A stretch of DNA of 64,000 nucleotides, taken from contig JAKSGN010000041.1 in the NCBI GenBank assembly GCA_024180945.1, forward strand, positions 2,976,001 to 3,040,000, written 5' to 3'. The first letter of the stretch is position 1; each line of letters opens with the position of its first letter. Below, piece by piece: positions 38,512 to 56,326 of the stretch. The translations under genes and the position numbers were made by a program. This DNA is from Macrophomina tecta. Its lineage: Eukaryota; Ascomycota; Dothideomycetes; Botryosphaeriales; Botryosphaeriaceae. A model generated the notes under the pieces. The model worked only from the letters and a program-made list of their open reading frames with translations, was not told where the DNA came from and did no database searches.

Positions 38512-39036
38512 GGTGGAAGAGGAGAGTTTTAACGTAAAAGATGACAGACCTCGAGAGGCATGTTGTCGGAGCTATATATGTTCATATCAGATCCCCGCCG
38601 CACTAACCCGGCGAGTTTGGACCCGAGTGGGCCCGATGTCTCAAGCAAGTTTATCGCGGGGAATTTCTTTTTATCAACAGGAGCTGCTCTTGCACCGACG
38701 CTTCCCATAGGTACTGGAAACGGCAATGCATTCTACCACTTAATTGCTTGACTCAGATTAGGAAACCCCAGCCGAATCGCGTAATAATCCACCAAACTAC
38801 CTATCTCCGCCCCGTACACGCTCCTACAAGGTCGAGACTCGATTTCAGAAGTGTTACCACAGCGAGTGCACATATACGTGCGAGGAGTAGTAGCATATAT
38901 GACTCCTCAGGGCGTGAATATTCAGACAGACTAGTAATATTTATGTCCTGCCGAATGATTCCACTGCAAGTAAATACCTTTGCAGCCGACATCGTACTCA
39001 CCGTTCCATTCCCCGCACCCCATCCACCTATACACC
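38512..39036. promoter_or_regulatory. Gap between AROM 3' end and prephenate dehydratase start
   Basis: 525 bp. GGAGCTGCTCTT at 38680-38691 is identical to 44260-44271 in the AROM promoter, 169 bp upstream of the prephenate dehydratase ATG. A further CGGAGCT at 38567-38573 sits next to TATATA. No gene. Confidence 0.45.
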
Positions 39037-45940
<6,904 letters not shown>

Positions 45941-48900
45941 ATGGCGTCAACGACAACGGATGGAGAGAAACAGCAACAGCTGGGGCGGAATCCCGAGCAA
46001 GAGATCGACGAGTTAGTCGAGGCCTTTCTCGAGGGTGTGCCTGAACCTATTGAGGGTGAGTTCGATGTCTGTTTCAAGGAATTGGATGTCATCGGCGCCG
46101 GGCTGGGTGTAAGTTCCCTTCATCCTTCCCTTCTTTTCCTTGTGCTGATGCCACGGCCCCAGACCCAAACTGCCCCAACAGTAGCAACCGCATCGCTCCG
46201 CCTCCTCCAGAACCTCAACCCCGCGACATGGCTCTCCTCCAGAAATAGCGGTCCACCTCCCACACGCACACTGCTCAACAAATTCACCGGTACCGTCCGG
46301 GGCGGCGAGATGCTGCTCATCGTTGGGCAGCCCGGAAGCGGGTGCACGACGTTCCTCAAGATCATGGCGAATATGCGGCAGGAGTACCACGGCGTCGAGG
46401 GGTCTGTGACCGTGGGAGGCGAGGATGCAGTTCAGGTGAAGGAGAGCGCTCCGGGGGAGTTTGCTTTTGCTGGTAAGACGAAAAAAAAAAAAAAAAACTC
46501 CCCTTTCCTCTACCCACCTACCTTCTTTCCAATCCAATACTGATGAAGCCTTGATATTTCAGGCGAAGACGACATCCACTTCTCCTCGCTCTCCGTCGGC
46601 ACGACGCTGCGCTTCGCCGTCAACGCGCGCACGCCGACCGACATCCCCGACCGCGCAGGGAGGGTTGAGCGTGTCCTTGACAGTCTCCTGAAACTCTTCC
46701 GCCTCTCGCACACCGTCAACACGGCCGTCGGAAACGACTACCAACGAGGAGTGAGCGGCGGTGAGCGGCACCGTGTGACGGTGGCCGAAGCGCTGAGCAC
46801 ACGTGCGGGGTAAGCAGTCAAACAGCACTCAAACCGAGCCCCCAAAAGCGGAAAAATAGAGAGAAAGAAAAGGGAACCAGGAACTGACGACACCCGCACT
46901 TCTAGCATCATATCCATCGACAACCCCACGCGCGGCCTCGATTCGGCCTCCGCCCTGCGGCTGATGCAAACCCTGCGCAGCTACGCGACGCGCCGGCGCG
47001 CCGCAATAATCGCCAGCGTGCCGCAAGCCAGCGACGCGATGTTGGCCCTCTTTGACAAAGTGCTCGTCATAAACAGCGGGCGCGAAGTCTACTTCGGTCG
47101 CATGGACGGCGCGGTACGGTACTTCTCGTCGTCGCTCGGTCTACATAGGCCAGCGCGGACGAGCCTGTCGGACTACCTAACGGCGGTATCGGTAGCAGAC
47201 AGTCCGGCAGTAGAGCGGTCGTCAGACATCGTAGCGCCACGCACGCCTGAGGAGTTCGAGGCAGCATTCTGGAGCAGCTCGTGTGGGCGAGCGGTGCAGG
47301 AGGACGTCGAGGCGGCGTGCTCAGTCATGCCAACGACCCCACGGCGGTCTGGTAGACACGCAACCTATGCGCTGCCGCTATGGACGCAGATCGCGGCATG
47401 CACTGTGCGGCAGACGCAGGTGCACATGTCGGACCTGGGGCCGTGGATAGCGGAGGCGATGGGGCTGACGCTGCAGGCGCTGATCCTGGGCACGCTGTAC
47501 TGGGACCAGCCCGACTCGACGCGCAGCCTGTACACGCGCGGCGCGGCGCTGTTCTTCAACGTGCTGGTCATGGCGCTGCAGGCGTCGGCCGAGTACGGCA
47601 ACACGTTTGCGCAGCGCGGCGTCTTGCTGAAGCACGGCGCCATGATGTTCTACCGGCCAGGCGCGTATGCGGTTGCGCAGTTGGTCGCGGATGCGCCGTG
47701 GAAGGTGTTGACGGTGGTGTGGCAGCTGCCGACATACTGGATGGCCGGGTTCAGAAGAGACGCCGGCGCGTTCTTCACGTGGTTTGTTGTGCTATATGTC
47801 TGCTTGATGTCTCTGGGGATGGTGTTCCGGGCGATTGCCGTGAACACAACTTCGGTGACTAAGGCGATCTTGCCAGTCGGAATCCTGATCAACGTGTGGA
47901 TCCTGTACACCGGGTTTTACGTTACGGCTCCCGGAATGAAGGTGTGGCTCGGTTGGCTGCGCTACCTGAACGTAAGAGTCCCGAGCACTCAAATGGACTT
48001 GCCTTGATGACTGACATTCCAACCCTTCAATAGCCCATGTATTACGCCTACGAAGGCATCGTAAGCAACGAGCTGTCCGGATCGCACTATCGCTGTAGCG
48101 AGCAAGACACTTTCCCTTTCGGCGCCGCTTACAACGACACCCAATACCAGACATGCGCAGTGCAAGGCTTCAAAGCCGGATCCACGCGCCTAAACGGAGA
48201 CGACTACCTTCAGTCCTTCTACGGCTTCAGTAAATCCCATCTCTGGCGCAACTTCGGGATCATCATCGGATTCTTCCTTGTCTTCGCTGTTATTGTTGCG
48301 TAAGCTTCTCCGTTCTGCTCTTACTTTTTTTTTCTTCCGACTCACAAACCCCCAGCATCGGAATGGAGCGCTTCAAAGTCCCCGCTGGCAAACTTGCCAC
48401 CGTATACTTCGCCCGCAGCGCCTTCGCAACACCGAAGCGCAAAGGCTCTGCTTCAGATGTCGAAAGTCAGCAATCCGCATCAGTCTCCGTCGACGAGAAG
48501 CTGGACTCAGGCAAGCCCGAGACAGCAATCGACGTCCAGCCGACATCTCCCCCAGCCGAAATCGTCCGGAGCGAGAAATCGTTCTCCTGGAAGGACCTTA
48601 GCCTTGATGTCAAGACAAAAGACGGCAACAAGCGGCTACTCAACGACGTCTGCGGTAAGTAGGAGGGACTAAGACTAGTTAGTCCAATTCAAGAGAAGTA
48701 CTGACACCTGAACAGGCCATCTGAAACCAGGCACTATGACCGCTCTGATGGGCATGTCCGGAGCAGGCAAAGTATGTGTCTTCCCTACCGCAATCACTCA
48801 GCAGACACCGAAACTGACACCGCCCTTCATAGACCACCCTCCTCAATACCCTCTCCCAGCGCGCCATCCCCGCCGGCAGCACCCTCAGCGGGAGCCTCCA

Positions 48901-50694
48901 CCTCGGCGGCTCCTCCCCGCTCCCCCGCTCCTTCAAGCGGCGCACCGGCTTTGTCCACCAGCAAGACGTGCACCTGGCTACTTCGACCGTTCGCGAAGCG
49001 CTCCTCCTCGCCGCCACGCTGCGGCAGCCGGCCTCGGTCCCAGCGGCCGCGAAAGAGGAGTACGTCGATGCGATCCTCGCGCTGCTCGAGATGCGCTCGA
49101 TCGCTGACGCCGTAATCGGGATGCCGGGCAGCGGGCTGAATCTCGAGCAGCGCAAGCGCGTAAGTATCGGCGTCGAACTTGCGGCGCGCCCAGACGTCTT
49201 GCTTTTCCTGGATGAGCCGACTAGTGGCCTGGATGGCGGGTCGGCTGCGCGCATTGTAAGGCTGCTGCGGAAGCTGTCGACGGATGCTGGGTTAACTATT
49301 CTGTGCACCATCCATCAACCGGCAGCTGAGCTGATGCGCGAGTTTGATGAGTTGCTTTTGCTTGTGCCGGGCGGGCACACTGCATACGTTGGGCCACTCG
49401 GCAAGGATTGCGGTCGCGTGCTTGAGTACTTTGGAAGGCATACACGCCCCTGTGAGGAGTCTGAGAACCCGGCTGAGTATTTCCTGGGCGAGACGGTAAA
49501 TCCGAACGTCGACTGGCCGAAACTATGGGAGAAATCGGCCGAACGGGCACAGCTGCAGCGGACGCTGAATGGCGGGCTAAGCGGCAGCAGTGGCGAAAGC
49601 TCCAAAGCTAACAGCACTGACAATGGCAGTGAGGCTGTGGTATCAGAGGAAGAAGACCCAAACAAGTACGCGGCGTCGCTGGGAACCCAACTGCGCGTGG
49701 TGACAGCGCGAGCCTTCACCAACTACTGGCGCGACCCGGATTATGTGCTGGGCAACCTCCAGCTGAATCTTTGGATGGCGCTCATGAACGGTTTGACGTT
49801 CTTGCAGCTCGGGAGCTCTCTTACCGACGCACGCAACCACGTCTTCTCGCTCTTCGTCGCCGTCATCACTGGACCCGTCATCAGTCTTGCCGCCATGCCG
49901 CGCTTCGTCGGACTGCGTGACCAATTCCTCGCGCGCGAAAAGGATGCCAACACATACCGATGGCAGGTTTTCGTAGCCAGTGCCGCAGCAGTTGAACTTC
50001 CGTGGGCGTTGTTGGGCGCTGTGGTGTACTGGATTCTGTGGTACTATTCTGTCGGTTTCCCGTATGCCGCGGGCCGCGCAGCGTACGCTTTCCTCATGTA
50101 TATCCTGTACACGGTCTTCGTTGCTGGCCTGTCCCAGTTCACCACGGCCTGCTTCCCGACGGTTGCCGCCGCTCAGGTGGCGAACGGGTTCATCTGGCTC
50201 ATCGTCAACACGTTCAACGGTCCGCTGTCGCCACCACCCCTGACGCCCCGTGGCTGGCGCTGGATCTACAACGTCTCGCCGCTGTACTACTTCATCGATG
50301 GCATGGCTTCCAACGTGGTGCATGATCAGAAGATCACTTGTACCTCGGCTGAGACAAGTGCTTTCTTTGCGCCCGACGGTGTGACGTGCGGCGACTACGC
50401 AGCGTCTTACTTCTCTTTCCCCAACGCGACGGGATACCTGGTTGATCCGTCAGCAATTGGACAGTGCGAGTACTGCCAATTCTCAGTTGGTGATGAATTC
50501 GTAAGTCATCTTAGAAACTACTCCGTCTCTGATGAAAACTAACCTGAGATGCCATTCAGATCCGGCAATACGAGTTTTCGTACTCTGATAGAGCTGACAA
50601 TGTGGGTATTTTCATCGGGTTCATCGCGCTAAACTTCGTCTTGATCTTTGGCGCTACGTATTTTCTCTTTATTCGCAAGTGGAAGAAAGCGTAG
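45941..50694 (+). CDS. PDR-type full-size ABC (ABCG) exporter
   Basis: Plasma-membrane drug/metabolite exporter, order NBD-TMD-NBD-TMD. Nine exons: 45941-46108, 46163-46472, 46563-46809, 46906-47971, 48034-48299, 48356-48654, 48716-48771, 48833-50500, 50560-50694; about 1404 aa with consistent phases. NBD1: Walker A VGQPGSGCTTFLKIMA, signature VSGGERHRVTVAEAL, and Walker B region ISIDNPTRGLDSASA with Asn in the Glu position as usual in PDR proteins. TMD1 has about six hydrophobic segments ending RYLNPMYYAYEGI. NBD2: MGMSGAGKTTLLNTL, LNLEQRKRVSIGVEL, LLFLDEPTSGLDGGSA and the His switch TILCTIHQPAA. TMD2 ends with FIGFIALNFVLIFGATYFLF. Position between AROM and the Zn2Cys6 regulator suggests export of the cluster product or self-protection; this is inference. 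Confidence 0.93.
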
Positions 50695-51175
50695 AGGGTT
50701 GAGCAATAGCAAGCCGAGTTGCGATATAATCCAAGGAGTTGTACGAGTTTTAAGGAAGGAGGTAATGAAGATGAAGTGTCGGAAGCACGTAATTGAGATA
50801 CCAGATTAGACGAAACGAGTCTTTTACTTTCTATTGCAGCTTCATGAGCCCACTCCGGTAGCACTGGGCGGTGGTGAGCGAGGACTATGGGACCACGAAA
50901 TAGAGATGGCGAGAGCCACGGTCAGCTGGAGAGACACAATTCCAAAGTTTGTCGGGCTTTTGTTACTTCATTCCCCTTTCCCTCGAAACTTTGAAGCGGT
51001 CAGTCAGCGCCTTCGTTGGATGCACGCATGTGTGACCACAACGAAGCCGATATCCAGACCAGGCCTGGATTTTGTTTTGGTTAAGGTCTTGGAGTACGTG
51101 AAGAAAAAGAGACTTGAGGTTTTGCCGTTATGGGAGATTTTGAGAAATCGGGGTTGCATCATTCTTCCACTACTC
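50695..51175. other. Convergent 3' gap, ABC transporter and transcription factor
   Basis: About 480 bp between two stop codons on opposite strands. No gene or repeat seen. Confidence 0.5.
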
Positions 51176-53290
51176 CTAAGCATCGAAACCCTCACATGAC
51201 CCATCCATAAGAACGTCCAGATCGGTAATATCAGTGAACAGCTCATCGATGCCATGCTGGTAATCGGGCCAGCTCGGCAATCCGACGATGTCCATCCAAC
51301 TCCACAAGTCCTGCTCGACTGCTGGCAGGGCACCATTGGGAGCGGCCATGTTGTCCTGGATTGCAATGTGTTGGCTCTGTTCCTCAAGCAGTGGCAACGA
51401 AGGGTGATTCGTCAAATCGCCTCGGGCATCCGGCGTGACGAAGGGCGACCCTATAGCATTCAACGCCACCGATGACGCCATTCCAGGAGCGTCGCCTCCA
51501 GAGTACGCAGCTGCTCCTTCGACACGGTGAGGCGCACTGGGTCCAGCCTCGGATATTTCCTTGGCTTTTTGGCTCTCCTCAGCCAACCGAACGAGGCGAT
51601 CAACGCGGTCACAGAGATCACGTCCAACGACAGCGAGGCGACCCACTGTGGCGATCCGGCCAGCCACAGTGTCAAATACGGCAATGGCTTTCGGGAAGTG
51701 CTGACGTGCGAGTCGAGAGTAGCGGCAGAGAGGGTAGGACAAGATAAAGCCAGCCATAGTCAGAACAGCATTCCACTGTGCATGATAGACCTCGCAGATG
51801 CCGTAGAGCAAGTCGTCGACGTGGAAGCTGTCAAAGATGGTAGCTGTCAGGGCAATGGCATGCTTGACCGCCATGGTGGCGTTGACGTCCACGCGCGGAC
51901 TGCGCACGGGTGTAAGTGAGCGGAAGGGAAAGCGGATATAGGCGCGGTAGAGGGTCATTAGGCTGTTGTGGTAATGGACCTTGAGCAGTGTCCTTTGCAG
52001 AGCTCGCACGGTTCCAGAGTCAGATATTGTTGAGATGCCATCTGTGTGTCCGGACTGTGCAATCGCGGTATCTGGGTCTAGGTTGACGGTTGAAAAGGGT
52101 TCGCTCTCCTGCAAGGAACGCTCCCAATCGCGGACGGGGCCGAGAGTCTCCGCAAGCATCTTTGCCTGGGCCTCCACAAGCGCCAGGGCTCCTTCTGGGC
52201 CAGGAGCTAGTTTGCGGCCGCTGCCATGGGTGCCCGACAGGATAGCGGCAGTGAGTCGGACAGCGTATGTGTGATAGCTCCAGGCGGGATCTTCCCTCGG
52301 CAGTGGGCACGAGATCTCAGACCAGTGAAAGGCTACAGGGCGCCTGAGAAGCGATGAGCACCTGTGATCAAGTTGGACGAGAGTCCACCATGTGCGACTA
52401 CAGAGGTCGGCATTGTCGCCTGACACAGGGCGATGCAAGTGGAGGGAATAGGCCATGCGCACCGCGGATCCAAGAAGGCTGTAGGCAGGTTTAAGATGGC
52501 CAGCATTGATGAGAAAGAGCGACATCAGCACGTGGCATTGCACGTCGGCCAGAGAGGGATCGAGCTCGAGCGAGCTGGTGGCCAGCAGTGTCCTGCAACG
52601 GGTGACGAGGTGGTAGCCGGCGAGAGACGCATCTGCACCGGCAGAGGGGGCAGGCAGGCCGAGGCCAAGCATGCGGTCCGATAGAGAGGAGCAGCAGGCA
52701 TGTTGGATCGCCAAAGCAATAGCAGCGCAGGCCAAGGGCGGAAGAGGCTGGTCCGGATGGGCATCGTGAGCGGCGGTCAGAGCGGCCAGGTCGAAGATCG
52801 GAACAAGCGGATACAGGCGGCGAGCAAAGAGACGCAGGAGAGCGGCTCGTTGAGAATGGGTGAGGGTTGGGTCCGAGTGGTCGTCGACGCGGGAGGGTTG
52901 GCTCAAGGCGCTGTACTGCGGAGGCGGGCTGTGGAGGACCAGCTCGGAGATGGAGGTGAAGTAGTCATTGATCCTCGAAGCGAACTCTGGGCTGGCGGCA
53001 GCTGGTGGAGTCGACTGCGGCGAGGGCTGCGGGACAGGGGTGCCGTCTCGCAGCTGGGCCGGTGGAGTGGCCGAGGACGCGTCGGAGGCTTGGTGGGAGA
53101 CGGACGAGGGAGCGGCAGGCCTGCTGGCCGGCTTGCTGGACGCGTAGACGCAGCGGCGTGGGCTCGTCTGGCAGCGCGCACACGGCTGCTGCCCGTTGCA
53201 CCGCACCCGGAACAGCCGGCAGTTCTCACACGCCTGTCTTACCCGACGTCGGCCTTTGGCGTGCGACGGCGACGAGAATGTGAGGAACAT
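51176..53290 (-). CDS. Zn(II)2Cys6 fungal transcription factor
   Basis: Single exon, 704 aa. The binuclear zinc cluster is at residues 20-46: CENCRLFRVRCNGQQPCARC plus QTSPRRC, spacing C-2-C-6-C-5-C-2-C-6-C, preceded by basic KGRRRVRQA. A Ser/Pro/Ala-rich linker follows. Residues about 145-450 are the fungal-specific regulatory domain (LLRLFARRLYPLVPIFDLAA, HVLMSLFLINAGHLKPAYSL, GSAVRMAYSLHLHRPVSGD, RTWWTLVQLDHRCSSLLRRP). The C-terminus is acidic (MDIVGLPSWPD, ITDLDVLMDGS), a possible activation domain. It ends the run of cluster genes and is the natural candidate for a pathway regulator binding the CAGCTCC-type palindrome; no binding evidence exists. Confidence 0.92.
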   Translation of the reverse strand: MFLTFSSPSHAKGRRRVRQACENCRLFRVRCNGQQPCARCQTSPRRCVYASSKPASRPAAPSSVSHQASDASSATPPAQLRDGTPVPQPSPQSTPPAAASPEFASRINDYFTSISELVLHSPPPQYSALSQPSRVDDHSDPTLTHSQRAALLRLFARRLYPLVPIFDLAALTAAHDAHPDQPLPPLACAAIALAIQHACCSSLSDRMLGLGLPAPSAGADASLAGYHLVTRCRTLLATSSLELDPSLADVQCHVLMSLFLINAGHLKPAYSLLGSAVRMAYSLHLHRPVSGDNADLCSRTWWTLVQLDHRCSSLLRRPVAFHWSEISCPLPREDPAWSYHTYAVRLTAAILSGTHGSGRKLAPGPEGALALVEAQAKMLAETLGPVRDWERSLQESEPFSTVNLDPDTAIAQSGHTDGISTISDSGTVRALQRTLLKVHYHNSLMTLYRAYIRFPFRSLTPVRSPRVDVNATMAVKHAIALTATIFDSFHVDDLLYGICEVYHAQWNAVLTMAGFILSYPLCRYSRLARQHFPKAIAVFDTVAGRIATVGRLAVVGRDLCDRVDRLVRLAEESQKAKEISEAGPSAPHRVEGAAAYSGGDAPGMASSVALNAIGSPFVTPDARGDLTNHPSLPLLEEQSQHIAIQDNMAAPNGALPAVEQDLWSWMDIVGLPSWPDYQHGIDELFTDITDLDVLMDGSCEGFDA

Positions 53291-53885
53291 GGAAGGAAGA
53301 GCGGATCCAGCTGCCGGGGAATTGATCTATGCAAGAGCAGCGGTGCTTTTTCTACTCATCAGCGACTCGCCCTCCGACCACCGGCGCTTATCCGGCCGCA
53401 ACACGTGGATCCCTCACATAAACAACCCCGACTCCGACGTAATTTCAGCACGCCACTGCGAAAATACAGAGGCGTCTGCGAGGCCCGTATTAGCTTGCCG
53501 TCTACTCTCGATCCCAGCACATGGCCTCTGCGAAGCAAGCTCTGCGTCAGCGACTGCTTGATGGGGTCGACTTCCGACCATCTCACCCCTACCAAAACGG
53601 CTAGCCTTTCGCGAAGTGGTTGCGAGAGACGAGAGCACCGGCGGAAAGCCCCGTTCTCGATTGCCCTGCCTGGTAGCAGCAACATCTGCGCCTGCCTGTA
53701 AATATTTTCTTGCGTAGGTGCTTAGCCGGCTTCATGGTGGCACTTTGTGGAAGCAACGGCTCGCTGGGTCACAGTGCAGCAGCTTCTGCTCCAAGAGAAC
53801 GCTCCATCAGCTGTCATCTGCACTGCTGTAGGGATACCGACCATCAGTCTTCCAATACACGACTCTTCTCGCTCCGTCCATCAAG
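53291..53885. promoter_or_regulatory. Divergent gap between the regulator and the pRiA4b-like gene
   Basis: About 600 bp with no gene. It contains several CGG/CCGG elements (for example around 53380-53398), compatible with zinc-cluster factor sites but too common to assign. Confidence 0.3.
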
Positions 53886-54840
53886 ATGTCGTGGCGGCTG
53901 AGACCCCCGGATGAGAACCGAGCCACCATGATGAGCCACGAAAACGGCGTCTACACATTTCACGTGCGCCTCGCCCACCCCGGAAACCCCACCACTTCCC
54001 GTCTCATCTGCGTCCCCGCCAGTCCCACGTTCGACTGCGTCCACCTCATCCTCCAAACCGCCATTGGCTGGTCTAACAAGCACTGCTACTCCTTCACCGT
54101 CTCCGAGCCGCGGCCTCCCAGCCAGGTAACGCACGCCACCCCGCCCCAAGGTACCCACTCCTCAGGCTTCTCGCAACCAGTACAACAGCCGCCCAAACAT
54201 CGCGAACGACGTCCTCACCATCGACGAGTCCGAAGACGCCTGGCCCAAGCGGTCGTCCGACGCCGACGCCGACGCGCTCACCGGCGGCGCCCGCGCCTCC
54301 GCCACCGAAACGCACGCTTTCCAGCGTACTTGCCGATCCCGCGTCTCCCCGCCGCCGACAGGGCGGTCCTGCTGTACCACTACGACTTCAGCTTCGGCGC
54401 CGGATGGAGCCCCGAGGTCATCTTCCTCGGCCGGAGCGGCAGCGAGCAGCACGACGCGGCCAAGAGGGCGCTCGGCAGGGGTGTCGTCGAGGGACAGGCG
54501 GCGTGGTGCGTGTCTGGTGAGGTATGGCCAGAGCGTCTTCCTCTCCCCTCCTTTCCTCTGTCCTTTTCTATTTTGGCTAGTGGCCGAAGAGGTTGAGCAT
54601 AAGGGCCACGCCTGCGCAGAGGACTGTAGCGGTCCCGATGCCTGGCGCACGCTGAAGGAGGCTTTCACGCAGGAGCCATACTTCAACGTCGGCGATGGCA
54701 GCGGCACCAGCCCGTTCGATCTGCGCTTGTGGTTCGCCGCAGAGTGCTCCAATGCCGAGGGTGAGGCGGTGCCTGACCCGTGGGAGTGGGATATCACAAT
54801 GGTCAGCCAGCAGCTTTGCTGGACTTACCGCATTGAGTGA
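53886..54840 (+). pseudogene. Plasmid pRiA4b ORF-3-like protein, apparent frame breaks
   Basis: Recognised by TFDCVHLILQTAIGWSNKHC, LLYHYDFSFGAGWSPEVIFL and HACAEDCSGPDAWRTLKEAF, the three conserved blocks of the pRiA4b ORF-3 family (function unknown, mostly bacterial and fungal). Exon 1 53886-54125; intron to 54180; then YNSRPNIANDVLTIDESEDA in frame. The third block follows an intron at 54517-54580 and ends WTYRIE. Between about 54300 and 54345 the best match moves through three frames: KRTLSSVLADPA is in a second frame and VLLYHYDF in a third. That needs two net single-base shifts and no credible intron fits. Either this is a young pseudogene, or GC-rich sequencing errors, or unusual splicing. 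Counted as broken, with moderate confidence. Confidence 0.6.
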
Positions 54841-55299
54841 GAGTCTTCCGGACGCTGATGGGTGAAGCTGGCGTATTATTTTCTTTTTCTTTTTCTTAGT
54901 TTCGCGGTGCGCATTTAGAGCACCCATAAGCTTAGCTGAGTTTTGGTTTTCTGGATGTTCGGTTCTGGTTGGGTGGTAGTGTCCTGGAGGGTGGCTGGGG
55001 AGCTGGTGAGGTTTGCGAATTGTGAAGTCATAAAGGGAATTATTAGAACAAGTGATGTGACAGCTTATTCAGTGATAAAGGAAGTGGATTGGCATTGATT
55101 GGCATGACGAGGAAGAGGGTTAGTGACCCGACCGCCTCTTATACGAGTGATTGTAGCTAAGCGATGTGGTGTAATAATAAGGAGACCTTAAAACACGTGA
55201 TTAATCTAATACACCCCCTTCACGTACTGCCTGATTGGGGAGTAGGTGATAAAAAGAAGGTGGGAGCGAGTGTTAAAGTCGTATATATGCATAAGAAAA
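54841..55299. other. Transition from gene-rich to transposon-rich DNA
   Basis: About 460 bp with normal dinucleotides on the left giving way to AT-rich DNA depleted of CpA/TpG from about 55.3 kb. A CTTTTT-type pyrimidine run is at 54877-54898. The left border of the adjacent Copia relic cannot be fixed. Confidence 0.4.
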
Positions 55300-56245
55300 A
55301 AAGAATGCTTAAGCACCGCTAGGAGTTAAACTCGGAAGCTTTCTAAAAATTACATAGTAAGAGGTGTGGTATAGAAAGGAGATATAACCGGGTTAAGATA
55401 ATAGAGCTATAATACTTTATAGTAACCTATATACTATAATAGAAGAAGATTTAGCTGGAATAATATAATTAATAGTAAAAACTTCGGGGGAGTCTAGGAA
55501 GATTTATACCTATATAGGCATAAGTTCTCTATTAACGTAAGCGAATAGTAAGGGTTACGCCTTATCTTATATAAGAAAACAAGTAGAATAAGGTTAGTTA
55601 TAGAGTAGTAAGAGTCTAATAGCCGTAACGAATTAAGCGTGCTTTTAGCGAGGTAAGGCTTTAGTTAAACCGTCTACTAATATTACTACTATAGGCGTCT
55701 ACTAAAGGTATACGTTATCTACTTAGGCTTTCTAGCGCAGCCAATGGTAGTAAATATCTATATAATATAGCTTAGTGTTGAGTTTACTAACGTTCTCTTA
55801 TATAAGGCGAAGCGTCTGCTTGTTATCGCACTAAACGTTAATTTAATAGCCTAGATCGAACTATACTCCTCTAAAGAGGCGCTTCTACTAAAAGTACTAC
55901 TTAGTAGCTTCTAATAAGGCGAGAAGCTTAGCTTTAGTAGTAGAGGTTATAATAGTAGGCTATTTAATAGCCTTCTAATTAATAGCTACTCCAAATATTA
56001 TAATAATCGAGCCTTAGTAGCTACGGCGTGTATCTAGATTATTAGTAAATACCGTATTACTACTAATAGTAAAGATGCTGTTCTTATTATAATTATCTTA
56101 AAAGTATAAGGCGAGTTTCTTTATTTCTACTAGATAGCTAAGGAGCTACTATAATAGCTCTAGGTAGCGAGGAAATAGATTAGTAAGGTAGAATAAGAGT
56201 GCTAAATAAACGTACGTAATATCTATCCTTATACTAGTGGCTATA
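55300..56245 (-). mobile_element. RIP-decayed Ty1/Copia retrotransposon fragment
   Basis: Minus-strand translation between about 56.2 and 55.63 kb shows the end of Copia reverse transcriptase/RNase H: TSTTKAKLLALLEATK, CDNKQTLRLI, KLNTKLYYIDIYYHWLR and VDGLTKALPR, interrupted by many TAG/TAA codons. CpA and TpG are almost absent. The left limit is approximate. The right side is cut by the Pogo insertion at 56246. Confidence 0.75.
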
Positions 56246-56299
56246 ACGTGTTTCACCACCGAGCCGTCCAAACCACCGAGCCGTCCACTTCCTCACCAA
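56246..56299 (+). repeat. Left 54-bp terminal inverted repeat of the Pogo element
   Basis: Starts ACGTGTTTCACCACCGAGCC; contains a tandem pair of ACCACCGAGCCGTCC separated by AA. Matches the complement of 58045-58098. Confidence 0.92.
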
Positions 56300-56326
56300 A
56301 AACGCATCGGATGAAAACTCAACACG

